Below, piece by piece: positions 23,398-31,229 of a stretch of DNA of 64,000 bases; positions within the stretch are counted from its first letter, which is position 1; the number at the start of each line of letters is the position of its first letter. The stretch lies in contig CAXTJP010000002.1 of NCBI GenBank assembly GCA_964244615.1, positions 1 to 64,000 of the forward strand, written 5' to 3'. The translations under genes and the position numbers were made by a program. Below the pieces are notes generated by a model that was given only the letters and a program-made list of their open reading frames with translations, did no database searches and was not told where the DNA came from. This stretch comes from BOG-908 sp964244615. Lineage in GTDB: Bacteria; Pseudomonadota; Alphaproteobacteria; Acetobacterales; Acetobacteraceae.

Positions 23398-24675
23398 ATG
23401 CCGCTGCTGTCCGCGCTCGCGTCCGCCGTTCCGGGACGGGACACGCCGCCCCTGGTCACGGACTTGGACCTCGTGGGCGTCAGCGTGCTGGCGAGCGTCG
23501 ATTGCACGGCGATTGTGCAGGAGACGATCCGCACTGCTCCCGATCTGGTCATTTGCTATGATCCCAGTCCGGGGGACGCGCTGTTCGCCACCCTGGCCAC
23601 GCTGAGCACGACCGCGCCCCGGCCTGTCGTGCTGTTCACCGACGACCCGGATGCCGGGCGGATCGAACAGGCGATGCGATCGGGCGTCAGCGCCTACGTC
23701 GTCGGCGGTTACGGCGCCCTGCGGCTGCGGTCGGTAATCCATGCGGCGATGGCACGGTTCGCCCGCGACCAGGCGCTGGCCGGCGAGCTGGCCGAGCTGC
23801 AGCGCCGCTTCGCCGAGCGCACGCTGGTGGACCGTGCCAAGGGGATCCTGATGGGCGCGCGGCAGCTGCGCGAGGCCGAAGCGTATCGCGCGCTGCGGGC
23901 CGCGGCGATGCAGACCAAGCAACGCATCGGCCAGGTCTCCCGCATGGTGATCGACCAGGCGCATTACGCCGAGGCGATCAATCGGGCCGGCCAGTTCAGG
24001 ATGCTGTCGCAGCGTCTGGTCAAGCTTCATGCGCTGGCCTGCGCGAAGGTGGCGTTGCCGCAGACCCTGGCCATGATCGAGGCGTCGGTCGGCCAGACCG
24101 ACGCCAACCTGGCGGCGCTGGAAAAAAGCCTGTCGCGGGCGACGTTCGGCGACCTGCTCGACGCGGTGGCGGCACCCTGGTCGCGGCTCAAGCCCGCGCT
24201 CGTGGCGGCACCCGACCCGGCCGGCCTGGACAACGTGAACCGCCTGGCCGACGCGCTGCTGCTGCGGGCGGAACGGCTGACCAACAACCTGGAAATCGCG
24301 GGGCTGGCGGCGGCGTTGCACGTCATCAACGTCTCGGGGCGGCAGCGCATGCTGTCGCAACGTCTGGCCAAGGAGGCGCTGCTGGCGACCATGCTGCCGG
24401 GCGAGGCCGGCCTGCGCTTCGCCACGGCGATGGCGGGAACCCGGGCCGAGTTCAGGGACGGTCTGGCCTATCTCGGGGCCGTTCCGCTGACGAACGTGCC
24501 GATCCAGGGTGAGCTCGCGTCGGCCGCGTCGGCGTTCGGGCCGTTCGAGGCCGCGCTGGATCGGGCGTACACCCACGCCGGGCGGGAGCGCATCGCCGAA
24601 CTGAGCGAGGTGCTGCTTGCAACCTTCGACCGCCTGACAAATCACTATGAGAACGGCGTGCAGGCGCTCAGCTGA
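23398..24675 (+). CDS. Receiver-ANTAR-PilJ fusion regulator (NasT-like antiterminator with nitrate-sensor domain)
   Basis: 425 aa. Residues 1-120 form a CheY-like receiver fold (APDLVICYDPSP, PVVLFTDDPD, GVSAYVVGG) with a non-canonical active site, as in NasT. Residues about 130-190 are an ANTAR RNA-binding domain (RTLVDRAKGILMGARQLREAEAYRALRAAAM). Residues about 190-425 are a PilJ/NarX-type helical sensor domain with two P-box-like motifs, NRAGQFRMLSQRLVKL (196-211) and GRQRMLSQRLAKEAL (314-328), the motif that binds nitrate in NarX/NarQ. The protein probably senses nitrate or nitrite in the cytoplasm and antiterminates the divergent operon. GTG 23371 would add nine residues. Confidence 0.87.
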   Translation: MPLLSALASAVPGRDTPPLVTDLDLVGVSVLASVDCTAIVQETIRTAPDLVICYDPSPGDALFATLATLSTTAPRPVVLFTDDPDAGRIEQAMRSGVSAYVVGGYGALRLRSVIHAAMARFARDQALAGELAELQRRFAERTLVDRAKGILMGARQLREAEAYRALRAAAMQTKQRIGQVSRMVIDQAHYAEAINRAGQFRMLSQRLVKLHALACAKVALPQTLAMIEASVGQTDANLAALEKSLSRATFGDLLDAVAAPWSRLKPALVAAPDPAGLDNVNRLADALLLRAERLTNNLEIAGLAAALHVINVSGRQRMLSQRLAKEALLATMLPGEAGLRFATAMAGTRAEFRDGLAYLGAVPLTNVPIQGELASAASAFGPFEAALDRAYTHAGRERIAELSEVLLATFDRLTNHYENGVQALS

Positions 24676-24728
24676 CCCCTCGGCCCGGTCGTGGCGGGTG
24701 GATGGGGCCGGGCGGCGGGAGAGTGCGG

Positions 24729-25472
24729 TTGGCGCGATTGAAAGCCCTGATTTTCGATGTGGACGGCACGCTGGCGGAGACCGAGGCGCTGCACCGGCAG
24801 GCCTTCAACGACAGCTTCGCGACCGCCGGCCTGCCGTGGGTCTGGGACGAGGCGCTTTATGGCCGCCTGCTCGAGATAACCGGCGGCAAGGAGCGTATCG
24901 GCCACTACGTGCGCAGCGCCGGCCGCGCGGCGCTGGCGGCCGACGCGATCGCGGCGCTGCATGCCGACAAGACCCGGCGCTACGCCCGCCTGATCGAACA
25001 GGGCGGACTGGCGCTGCGCCCGGGCGTCAGGCGATTGCTCGACGAAGCGCAGGCGGCCGGGGTGCGGCTCGCCATCGCGACCACGACCAGCCGTCCGAAC
25101 GTCGATGCGCTGCTGCAGGCGACGCTCGGCGGCCAGCCTTTCGAGGTGATCGCCGCGGGCGACGAGGTCGCGGCCAAGAAGCCCGCGCCGGACGTCTATC
25201 GCCTGGCACTGCAACGCCTGGGGTTGCCGGCGGCCGACTGCCTGGCGCTGGAGGACACGGCGAACGGGCTGCGCAGCGCGCTCGGCGCCGGGCTCGCCTG
25301 TATCGTCACCTGCAGCGCCTATGGCGGCGCCGGCCCGTTCGAGGGCGCGCTGGCCGTGGTCAGCTGCCTGGGCGACCCGGACCAGCCTGCGTCCGTCCTG
25401 GTGTCGCCGGCGCGCTGCGGCCCGGTGATCGGGCTGGCCGAGCTGGAGGGCTGGGCGCGGCAGGCGGGCTGA
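24729..25472 (+). CDS. cbbY: HAD-family sugar phosphatase CbbY (xylulose-1,5-bisphosphate phosphatase)
   Basis: About 247 aa. HAD motifs are LIFDVDGTLAETEALHR (the DxD nucleophile pair), LAIATTTSRPNVD (motif II region), AAKKPAPDVY (Lys of motif III) and CLALEDTANGL (motif IV). CbbY degrades xylulose-1,5-bisphosphate, a misfire product that inhibits red-type RuBisCO, which fits its position beside cbbR-cbbLS. The start is uncertain: TTG 24729 is preceded by GGGAG and gives a family-like N-terminus; ATG 24702 and GTG 24723 are longer options. The 3' end overlaps the convergent cbbR gene by about 113 bp. Confidence 0.88.
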   Translation: MARLKALIFDVDGTLAETEALHRQAFNDSFATAGLPWVWDEALYGRLLEITGGKERIGHYVRSAGRAALAADAIAALHADKTRRYARLIEQGGLALRPGVRRLLDEAQAAGVRLAIATTTSRPNVDALLQATLGGQPFEVIAAGDEVAAKKPAPDVYRLALQRLGLPAADCLALEDTANGLRSALGAGLACIVTCSAYGGAGPFEGALAVVSCLGDPDQPASVLVSPARCGPVIGLAELEGWARQAG

Positions 25473-26427
25473 CCGGGGCATCGCCGCCGGCCTTCGCCGC
25501 CGCGGCACGATAGCCGGCTTCGAGACTGTCGATGACCGCCTGTCCGTTCTGCTGCAGGAACTCCTGCAGCCGCGCATGCGCCGGCATCATCGGCATCGAC
25601 CGCCGACGCACCACGAACCAGGACCGCAGCACCGGGAAGCCGTCCACCGGCAGGGTGCGCAGCAGCCCGAGCGCCAGTTCCAGCCCGATCGTGTGGCGCG
25701 AGATCACCGCCACCCCCATGCGGGCCATCACCGCCTGCTTGATGGTCTCGTTGCTGTCGGTGGTCATGCCGATACGCGGCGTGACCCCGGCGGCAAGGCA
25801 CGTCTGCTGCATCAGCAGCCGCGTGCCCGAGCCGTCCTCGCGCGTGATCAGCCGCTCGCGCGCCAGGTCGGCAAAGGCGAGGCTCGGTGCCATGCCCAGA
25901 CGATGGTCGGCGGCGGCGATGATGACGGAGGGGTGGTCGGCGAACGGGGTGGCCAGCACGTCGGCTTCCGGCGACGGCTGGCCCATCACCGCCAAGTCGA
26001 TCTCGCCGCGACCGAGCGCCTCGGCGATCTGCTGCCGGTTGCCGAAGCGCAGGTTGATTGTGACTCCCGGATACGCGTCCTGGAACCGTGCCAGCACGTG
26101 CGGGACGATGTATTTGGCGGTGGAAACCGCGCCGAGCGTGATCCGGCCGCCGACCGCGCCGCGCAGCGCCATCAGCGCCTGGTCGGAATCGTGCAGCGCC
26201 TGCAGCACCAGGCGGACATAGGCCAGCAGCACCTGTCCCGCCTCGGTCGGGACGACCTGGCGGCCGATGCGTTCGAACATGGCAAAGCCGCTCATGTCCT
26301 CGATCTGCTTGACCTGGAACGACACCGCAGCGGGCGAGACGCGAAGGGCCGCCGCGGCGCGCGCGAAGGACCGCGCGTCGTCGGCGGCGGCCAGCATCTG
26401 CATCTGCCGGACGGTCATGTTGCGCAT
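25360..26427 (-). CDS. cbbR: LysR-type regulator of the Calvin operon (CbbR)
   Basis: 355 aa. The N-terminal winged helix-turn-helix is typical (MTVRQMQMLAAADDARSFARAAAALRVSPAAVSFQVKQIE), followed by the LysR effector domain (GGRITLGAVSTAKYIVPHVLARF, LRFGNRQQIAEALGRGEIDLAVMGQP). It is divergent from cbbL, as in most autotrophs, where CbbR activates the operon in response to metabolites such as NADPH or RuBP. It is roughly 40 residues longer than usual because the frame continues into a Pro/Ala/Arg-rich tail (PPARPARSPGRSAPATPG) antisense to the end of cbbY. Confidence 0.92.
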   Translation of the reverse strand: MRNMTVRQMQMLAAADDARSFARAAAALRVSPAAVSFQVKQIEDMSGFAMFERIGRQVVPTEAGQVLLAYVRLVLQALHDSDQALMALRGAVGGRITLGAVSTAKYIVPHVLARFQDAYPGVTINLRFGNRQQIAEALGRGEIDLAVMGQPSPEADVLATPFADHPSVIIAAADHRLGMAPSLAFADLARERLITREDGSGTRLLMQQTCLAAGVTPRIGMTTDSNETIKQAVMARMGVAVISRHTIGLELALGLLRTLPVDGFPVLRSWFVVRRRSMPMMPAHARLQEFLQQNGQAVIDSLEAGYRAAAAKAGGDAPVSPPAAPSPPARPARSPGRSAPATPGRTQAGPGRPGS

Positions 26428-26451
26428 CACCAACGGACAAGGCTTCCCTTG

Positions 26452-26477
26452 TTGAAACACGCAATGTAATTTGTTTC
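26452..26477. promoter_or_regulatory. Putative CbbR-binding inverted repeat in the cbbR-cbbL gap
   Basis: GAAACA (26454-26459) and TGTTTC (26472-26477) form an exact inverted repeat spaced by 12 bp in the 120-bp divergent gap. A T-N11-A core typical of LysR sites starts at T26452. The position, 25 bp from the cbbR start and about 70 bp from the cbbL start, suits both autorepression and operon activation. Confidence 0.55.
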
Positions 26478-26547
26478 CCTGTCGGTCGTCCAGGTGGTTA
26501 GGTCCGCGCCAACGACCCCATTCAGGGTGATCGAAGGGAGGCTGACA

Positions 26548-28011
26548 TTGGACCAGGTCGCCGACGTGAAGATTACGGACATGAAGGAGCGCTACCGCTC
26601 CGGCGTGCTCAAGTATCGGCAGATGGGCTATTGGGAGCCGGACTACGAGCCGAAGGACACCGACATCCTGGCGGTGTTCCGCATCACGCCGCAGGATGGC
26701 GTGGACCCCGAGGAAGCGGCCGCGGCCGTGGCCGGTGAATCCTCCACGGCTACCTGGACCGTGGTCTGGACCGACCGCCTGACGGACAGCGAATACTACC
26801 GCGCGAAGGCCTACAGGGTGGATCCGGTGCCCGGCCAGCCCGGCCAGTGGTTCGCCTACATCGCCTACGACCTCGATTTGTTCGAGGAAGGCTCGATCTC
26901 GAACCTCACCGCCTCGATCATCGGCAACGTGTTCGGCTTCAAGCCGCTCAAGGCGCTGCGTCTGGAGGACATGCGCATCTCCACGCACTACCTCAAGACC
27001 TTCCAGGGCCCGGCGACGGGGATCGTGGTCGAGCGCGAACGCCTGAACTGCTTCGGGCGGCCGCTGCTGGGTGCCACGATGAAGCCGAAGCTCGGCCTGT
27101 CCGGCCGCAACTACGGCCGCGTCGTCTACGAGGCGTTGAAGGGTGGCCTGGACTTCACCAAGGACGACGAGAACATCAACTCGCAGCCTTTCATGCACTG
27201 GCGCGACCGCTACCTGTACTGCACGGAGGGCGTCAACAAGGCGATGGCCGAGACCGGCGAGGTGAAGGGCACGTACCTGAACGTGACCGCCGGCACCATG
27301 GAGGACATGTACGAACGCGCCGAGTTCGCCAAGCAGCTCGGCGCCGTCATCATCATGATCGACCTGGTGATCGGCTACACCGCCATCCAGTCGATGGCGA
27401 AATGGTGCCGCCGCAACGACATGATCCTGCACCTGCACCGGGCGGGACACTCGACCTACACGCGCCAGAAGAACCACGGCGTCTCGTTCCGCGTGATCGC
27501 CAAGTGGATGCGCATGGCGGGCGTGGACCACATCCATGCCGGCACCGTGGTGGGCAAGCTGGAAGGCGACCCGGCGGTGATCAGCGGCATCTACGACACC
27601 TGCCGCGAGAACCATGTGAGACAGGACCTTTCACACGGCGTGTTCTTCGATCAGCCCTGGGCCAGCCTGAAGAAGCTGATGCCGGTGGCGTCCGGCGGCA
27701 TCCATGCCGGCCAGATGCACCAGCTGCTGACCTACCTGGGCGAGGACGTGGTGCTGCAGTTCGGCGGCGGCACGATCGGCCATCCGGACGGTATCCAGGC
27801 CGGCGCCATCGCCAACCGCGTGGCGCTGGAGACGATGGTGAAGGCGCGCAACGAGGGCCGCGACATCTGGAACGAGGGTCCCGAGATACTGTCCAGCGCG
27901 GCCAAGTGGTGCCGTCCGCTGCGTGCGGCGCTCGATACGTGGAAGGACGTCACGTTCAACTACGCTAGCACCGACTCCGTCGACTTCGTGCCGACGCCGA
28001 CCGCTTCCTGA
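26548..28011 (+). CDS. cbbL: RuBisCO large subunit, red-type form IC
   Basis: 487 aa; carboxylates ribulose-1,5-bisphosphate. Key parts are GATMKPKLGLSGRNYG (catalytic Lys), GGLDFTKDDENINSQPF (carbamylated Lys and metal ligands Asp/Glu) and LHLHRAGHSTYTRQKNHG. The N-terminal VKITDMKERYRSGVLKYRQMGYWEPDY is typical of form IC/ID. The true start is TTG 26548, preceded at 6 bp by AAGGGAGG; the ATG/GTG-led extension from 26494 runs into the promoter. First gene of the cbb operon. Confidence 0.97.
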   Translation: MDQVADVKITDMKERYRSGVLKYRQMGYWEPDYEPKDTDILAVFRITPQDGVDPEEAAAAVAGESSTATWTVVWTDRLTDSEYYRAKAYRVDPVPGQPGQWFAYIAYDLDLFEEGSISNLTASIIGNVFGFKPLKALRLEDMRISTHYLKTFQGPATGIVVERERLNCFGRPLLGATMKPKLGLSGRNYGRVVYEALKGGLDFTKDDENINSQPFMHWRDRYLYCTEGVNKAMAETGEVKGTYLNVTAGTMEDMYERAEFAKQLGAVIIMIDLVIGYTAIQSMAKWCRRNDMILHLHRAGHSTYTRQKNHGVSFRVIAKWMRMAGVDHIHAGTVVGKLEGDPAVISGIYDTCRENHVRQDLSHGVFFDQPWASLKKLMPVASGGIHAGQMHQLLTYLGEDVVLQFGGGTIGHPDGIQAGAIANRVALETMVKARNEGRDIWNEGPEILSSAAKWCRPLRAALDTWKDVTFNYASTDSVDFVPTPTAS

Positions 28012-28035
28012 ACCGCCGCGACGCTGGAGGACACA

Positions 28036-28458
28036 ATGAAGATCACCCAAGGACAGTTCTCGTTCCTGCCCGACCTTACCGACGCGGAGATCAGGAAGCA
28101 GGTCGAGTATGCGCTGGATAACGGCTGGTCCGTCGCGATCGAGTACACGTCCGACCCGCATCCGCGGAACTGCTACTGGACGATGTGGGGCAACCCGATG
28201 TTCGACCTGCGCGACCCGGCCGGCGTGATGATGGAGCTGGAAGCCTGCAAGCGCGAGGCGGTCGACCAATACATCAAGATCCTGGCCTTCGATTCGAAGA
28301 AGGGCTGGGAGAGCGTGCGCATGAGCTTCATGGTGCAGCGTCCGGCGTTCGAGCCTGGCTTCGAGCTGGTGCGGCAGGAGACGGAGGGCCGCAACATACG
28401 CTACACGTTGCGCAGCCACGCCACCGGCCGCGCGCCCGCACCCGAACAGGCCCTGTAG
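28036..28458 (+). CDS. cbbS: RuBisCO small subunit, form IC
   Basis: 140 aa, the usual size for red-type small subunits, which carry a C-terminal hairpin extension. MKITQGQFSFLPDLTDAEIRKQVEYAL, then WTMWGNPMFDLRDPAGVMMELEACK and the FEPGFELVRQETEGRNIRYTLRSH tail match the family. GGAGG precedes ATG 28036. It lies 24 bp after cbbL and forms the L8S8 enzyme with it. Confidence 0.96.
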   Translation: MKITQGQFSFLPDLTDAEIRKQVEYALDNGWSVAIEYTSDPHPRNCYWTMWGNPMFDLRDPAGVMMELEACKREAVDQYIKILAFDSKKGWESVRMSFMVQRPAFEPGFELVRQETEGRNIRYTLRSHATGRAPAPEQAL

Positions 28459-28460
28459 CC

Positions 28461-29183
28461 GTGCGCGCCGAACTGCCGGCGCTCCGCATCGCACCCTCGA
28501 TCCTCAGCGCGGATTTCGCGCGCTTGGGCGAGGAGGTGGAGCGCGTGATCGCATCCGGTGCGGACGTCGTGCATGTCGACGTCATGGACATGCACTACGT
28601 GCCGAACCTGACGTTCGGCCCGGTCGTGTGCAAGGCGTTGCGGCCCAGGGTGACCGCACCGATCGACGTGCACCTGATGGTCAGGCCGGTGGACGCGCTG
28701 ATCGGCCTGTTCGTCGACGCCGGGGCCGACATCGTCTCGTTCCATCCCGAGGCGAGCGAGCATGTGGACCGTTCGCTGTCGCTGATACGCGAGCGCGGCT
28801 GCCGCGCCGGCCTGGTGCTGAACCCGGCAACCCCGCTCTCGGTGCTGGACCATGTGATGGACCGGCTCGACCTGATCCTGCTGATGTCGGTCAACCCGGG
28901 CTTTGGCGGCCAGGCCTTCATCCCCGAGACGCTGCGCAAGGCGCGCGCGGTGCGGGCGCGGATCGACGCGCATGTCGCGTCGGGCGGCAAGCCGATCTGG
29001 CTGGAGATCGACGGCGGCGTGAAGGTGGACAACATAGGCGAGATCGCCGAGGCGGGCATCGACACCTTCGTCGCCGGGTCGGCGATCTTCGGGTCACCGG
29101 ATCCGGACGGCTACTACCGGAGCGTCATCGGCGCCCTGCGTCGGCAGCTCGACCGGGTGCCGCAACAGAGGCGCGCAGCATGA
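28461..29183 (+). CDS. rpe: Ribulose-phosphate 3-epimerase
   Basis: 240 aa; interconverts ribulose-5-phosphate and xylulose-5-phosphate to regenerate RuBP. TIM-barrel motifs are IAPSILSADFARLGEEV, VHVDVMDMHYVPNLTFGP (metal-binding His and Asp), LMSVNPGFGGQAFIPETL and EIDGGVKVDNIGEIAEAG. GTG 28461 lies 2 bp after the cbbS stop; the longer frame from 28185 is overlap with cbbS. Its TGA overlaps the cbbX ATG. Confidence 0.94.
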   Translation: MRAELPALRIAPSILSADFARLGEEVERVIASGADVVHVDVMDMHYVPNLTFGPVVCKALRPRVTAPIDVHLMVRPVDALIGLFVDAGADIVSFHPEASEHVDRSLSLIRERGCRAGLVLNPATPLSVLDHVMDRLDLILLMSVNPGFGGQAFIPETLRKARAVRARIDAHVASGGKPIWLEIDGGVKVDNIGEIAEAGIDTFVAGSAIFGSPDPDGYYRSVIGALRRQLDRVPQQRRAA

Positions 29184-30079
29184 GTGCCGGCATCGCCGAG
29201 CCGCCGCCGGAGACCGTCGACCTCGAGGACTTCTACCAGCGCAGCAACATCGGCGACGTGATCGACGCCCTGGACCGCGACCTTGTCGGGCTGGTGCCGG
29301 TCAAGACCCGCATACGCGAGGTGGCCGCGCTGCTGCTGGTCGAGTCTGCCCGTCGCAGCATGGGGCTGACGGCCGAGCCGCCATCGCTGCACATGTGCTT
29401 CACCGGCAACCCCGGGACCGGCAAGACCACGGTGGCGCAGCGCATGGCCGAGATCCTGAACCGGCTCGGCTACATACGGCGCAACCACGTGGTGACCGTC
29501 TCCCGCGACGACCTGGTCGGGCAGTATATCGGCCACACCGCGCCCAAGACGAAGGAGGTGCTGAAAAAGGCGATGGGCGGCGTGCTGTTCATCGACGAGG
29601 CCTACTACCTCTACCGGCCGGAGAACGAGCGCGATTACGGGCAGGAGGCGATCGAGATACTGCTGCAGGTGATGGAAGACCGGCGTGACGACCTGGTTGT
29701 CATCCTGGCCGGCTACAAGGAGAGGATGGACATCTTCTTCCGCAGCAACCCCGGCATGGCGTCGCGCATCGCCCACCACATAGACTTCCCCGACTACTCC
29801 GAAGACGAGCTGCTGAGCATTGCCCAGATCATGCTTTCGCAGATGAACTATATGCTGAGCGAGGACGCGACGGCGGTGCTGCGGGCGTATATCGGGCGTC
29901 GTATGAAGCAGCCGCGCTTCTCGAACGCGCGTTCCATCCGCAACGCGCTCGACCGGTCCCGTCTGCGCCAGGCGAACCGGCTGTTTGCCGGGCGGGCCAA
30001 GCCGTTTGACCGTATGGCGTTGCAGACCATCACCGGTGCAGACATACGAGCCAGCCGGGTATTCGCCGATCAGACGTGA
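29180..30079 (+). CDS. cbbX: Red-type RuBisCO activase CbbX (AAA+)
   Basis: 299 aa. CbbX hexamers pull on the large-subunit C-terminus to release inhibitory sugar phosphates from red-type RuBisCO. Walker A is CFTGNPGTGKTTVAQRMA and Walker B is GGVLFIDEAYYLYRPENERDYG. YIGHTAPKTKEVLKKA is the pore-loop region, and an Arg-finger region is seen in NPGMASRIAHHIDFPDY. ATGA overlap with rpe shows translational coupling. Its presence fits the form IC large subunit, while no CbbQ/CbbO system is seen. Confidence 0.95.
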   Translation: MSAGIAEPPPETVDLEDFYQRSNIGDVIDALDRDLVGLVPVKTRIREVAALLLVESARRSMGLTAEPPSLHMCFTGNPGTGKTTVAQRMAEILNRLGYIRRNHVVTVSRDDLVGQYIGHTAPKTKEVLKKAMGGVLFIDEAYYLYRPENERDYGQEAIEILLQVMEDRRDDLVVILAGYKERMDIFFRSNPGMASRIAHHIDFPDYSEDELLSIAQIMLSQMNYMLSEDATAVLRAYIGRRMKQPRFSNARSIRNALDRSRLRQANRLFAGRAKPFDRMALQTITGADIRASRVFADQT

Positions 30080-30141
30080 CGACGCCTCCCGCGCACGGTC
30101 CAAGCCGTGCGGCAGCATAAGAACGGTCCAGGAAGCCAGTC

Positions 30142-31227
30142 ATGCCCTATCGCCGCACCACGTTCAGCAAGTTCGTCATCGAGGATCTGCGTCGCGGCAG
30201 CGGCGGCGGGCACGACCCGGAACTGGCGGCGCTGCTCAACGACCTGCAGCGCGCCGCCAAGCTGATCGGGGCGGCGGTGGCGCGTGGCGCGCTGGACAGT
30301 CCGGGCGCCATCGTGACGACCAGCCGGAACGTGCCCGGCGAGCCGCCGAAGAGGATGGCCGAGGTGGCCAACCTGATCATGCTCAGCGCCTGCGAGTGGG
30401 GCGGCCAGCTTTGCGGCATTCTCTCATCGGCGCTGGACCGGCCGCATCCCGTGCCCGCCGAGTACCCGCATGGCCGATACATGCTGCTGTTCGCGCCGCT
30501 GGACGGCGAGGCCAACCTGGACGTCGACCTGACGGTCGGCACGATCTTTTCCGTGCTGCGGGCGCCGGACGGCGTCACCGACCCCACGCCCGAAGACTTC
30601 ATGCAGCCGGGCCGGCAGCAGGTGGCGGCGGGCTATGCGCTGTTCGGGCCGTTGGCGATGATGGTCATCACATTGGGCGCCGGCGTGCACGGCTTCACGC
30701 TGGACCGCGAGGCGGGCGCCTACACGCTGACGCACCCGAACATGAAAATACCCGAGCAGGGCAGCGAGCTGGCGGTCGATGCGGCGCTGGAGCCGCATTG
30801 GGAGACGCCGATCCGTCGCTTCGTCCAGGAATACACCACCCACGGCACCGGCCGCGACGGCCGCGCGTGCACGATACGCTGGATCGACAGCCTGGTGGCC
30901 GAAGTGCACCGCATCCTGCTGCGCGGCGGCGTGTTCCTGCACCCGCGCGACACGCGCGACACCAGCCGGCTCGGGCACGTGCACCTGCTGGCGGAAGCCA
31001 ACCCGATCGCCATGCTTGTCGAGCAGGCGGGGGGTGCCGCCAGCACCGGCCGCTTGCGTGTGCTGGACGTGATGCCGGAGCACATCCATCAGAAGGTCCC
31101 GCTGGTGCTGGGTGCAAGTGCCGCGGTCGGCCGTCTGCAGGAGTACCACACCGCCTACGACCGCGGTGAATCGATGGTTTTCGAGTCGCCGCTGTTCAAG
31201 CAGCGCAGTCTCTTCCGGACCGCCTGA
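30142..31227 (+). CDS. Class I fructose-1,6-bisphosphatase homologue with a degraded active site
   Basis: 361 aa, clearly homologous end to end with proteobacterial FBPase (GTIFSVLRAPDGVTDPTPEDFMQPGRQQVAAGYALFGP, ITLGAGVHGFTLDRE, LVEQAGGAASTGR). Several residues needed for catalysis are replaced. The SEE metal-binding motif reads SSA (95-97). FDPLDGSSN reads FAPLDGEAN, so Asp118 is Ala. The substrate-binding NMSN region reads AVDAALEPHW, and GRLRLMYE reads GHVHLLAE. Asp121 and Glu285 remain. In the cbb operon this step is expected, but this copy may be inactive or have another role. An AGGAAG site precedes ATG 30142. Confidence 0.88.
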   Translation: MPYRRTTFSKFVIEDLRRGSGGGHDPELAALLNDLQRAAKLIGAAVARGALDSPGAIVTTSRNVPGEPPKRMAEVANLIMLSACEWGGQLCGILSSALDRPHPVPAEYPHGRYMLLFAPLDGEANLDVDLTVGTIFSVLRAPDGVTDPTPEDFMQPGRQQVAAGYALFGPLAMMVITLGAGVHGFTLDREAGAYTLTHPNMKIPEQGSELAVDAALEPHWETPIRRFVQEYTTHGTGRDGRACTIRWIDSLVAEVHRILLRGGVFLHPRDTRDTSRLGHVHLLAEANPIAMLVEQAGGAASTGRLRVLDVMPEHIHQKVPLVLGASAAVGRLQEYHTAYDRGESMVFESPLFKQRSLFRTA

Positions 31228-31229
31228 CC

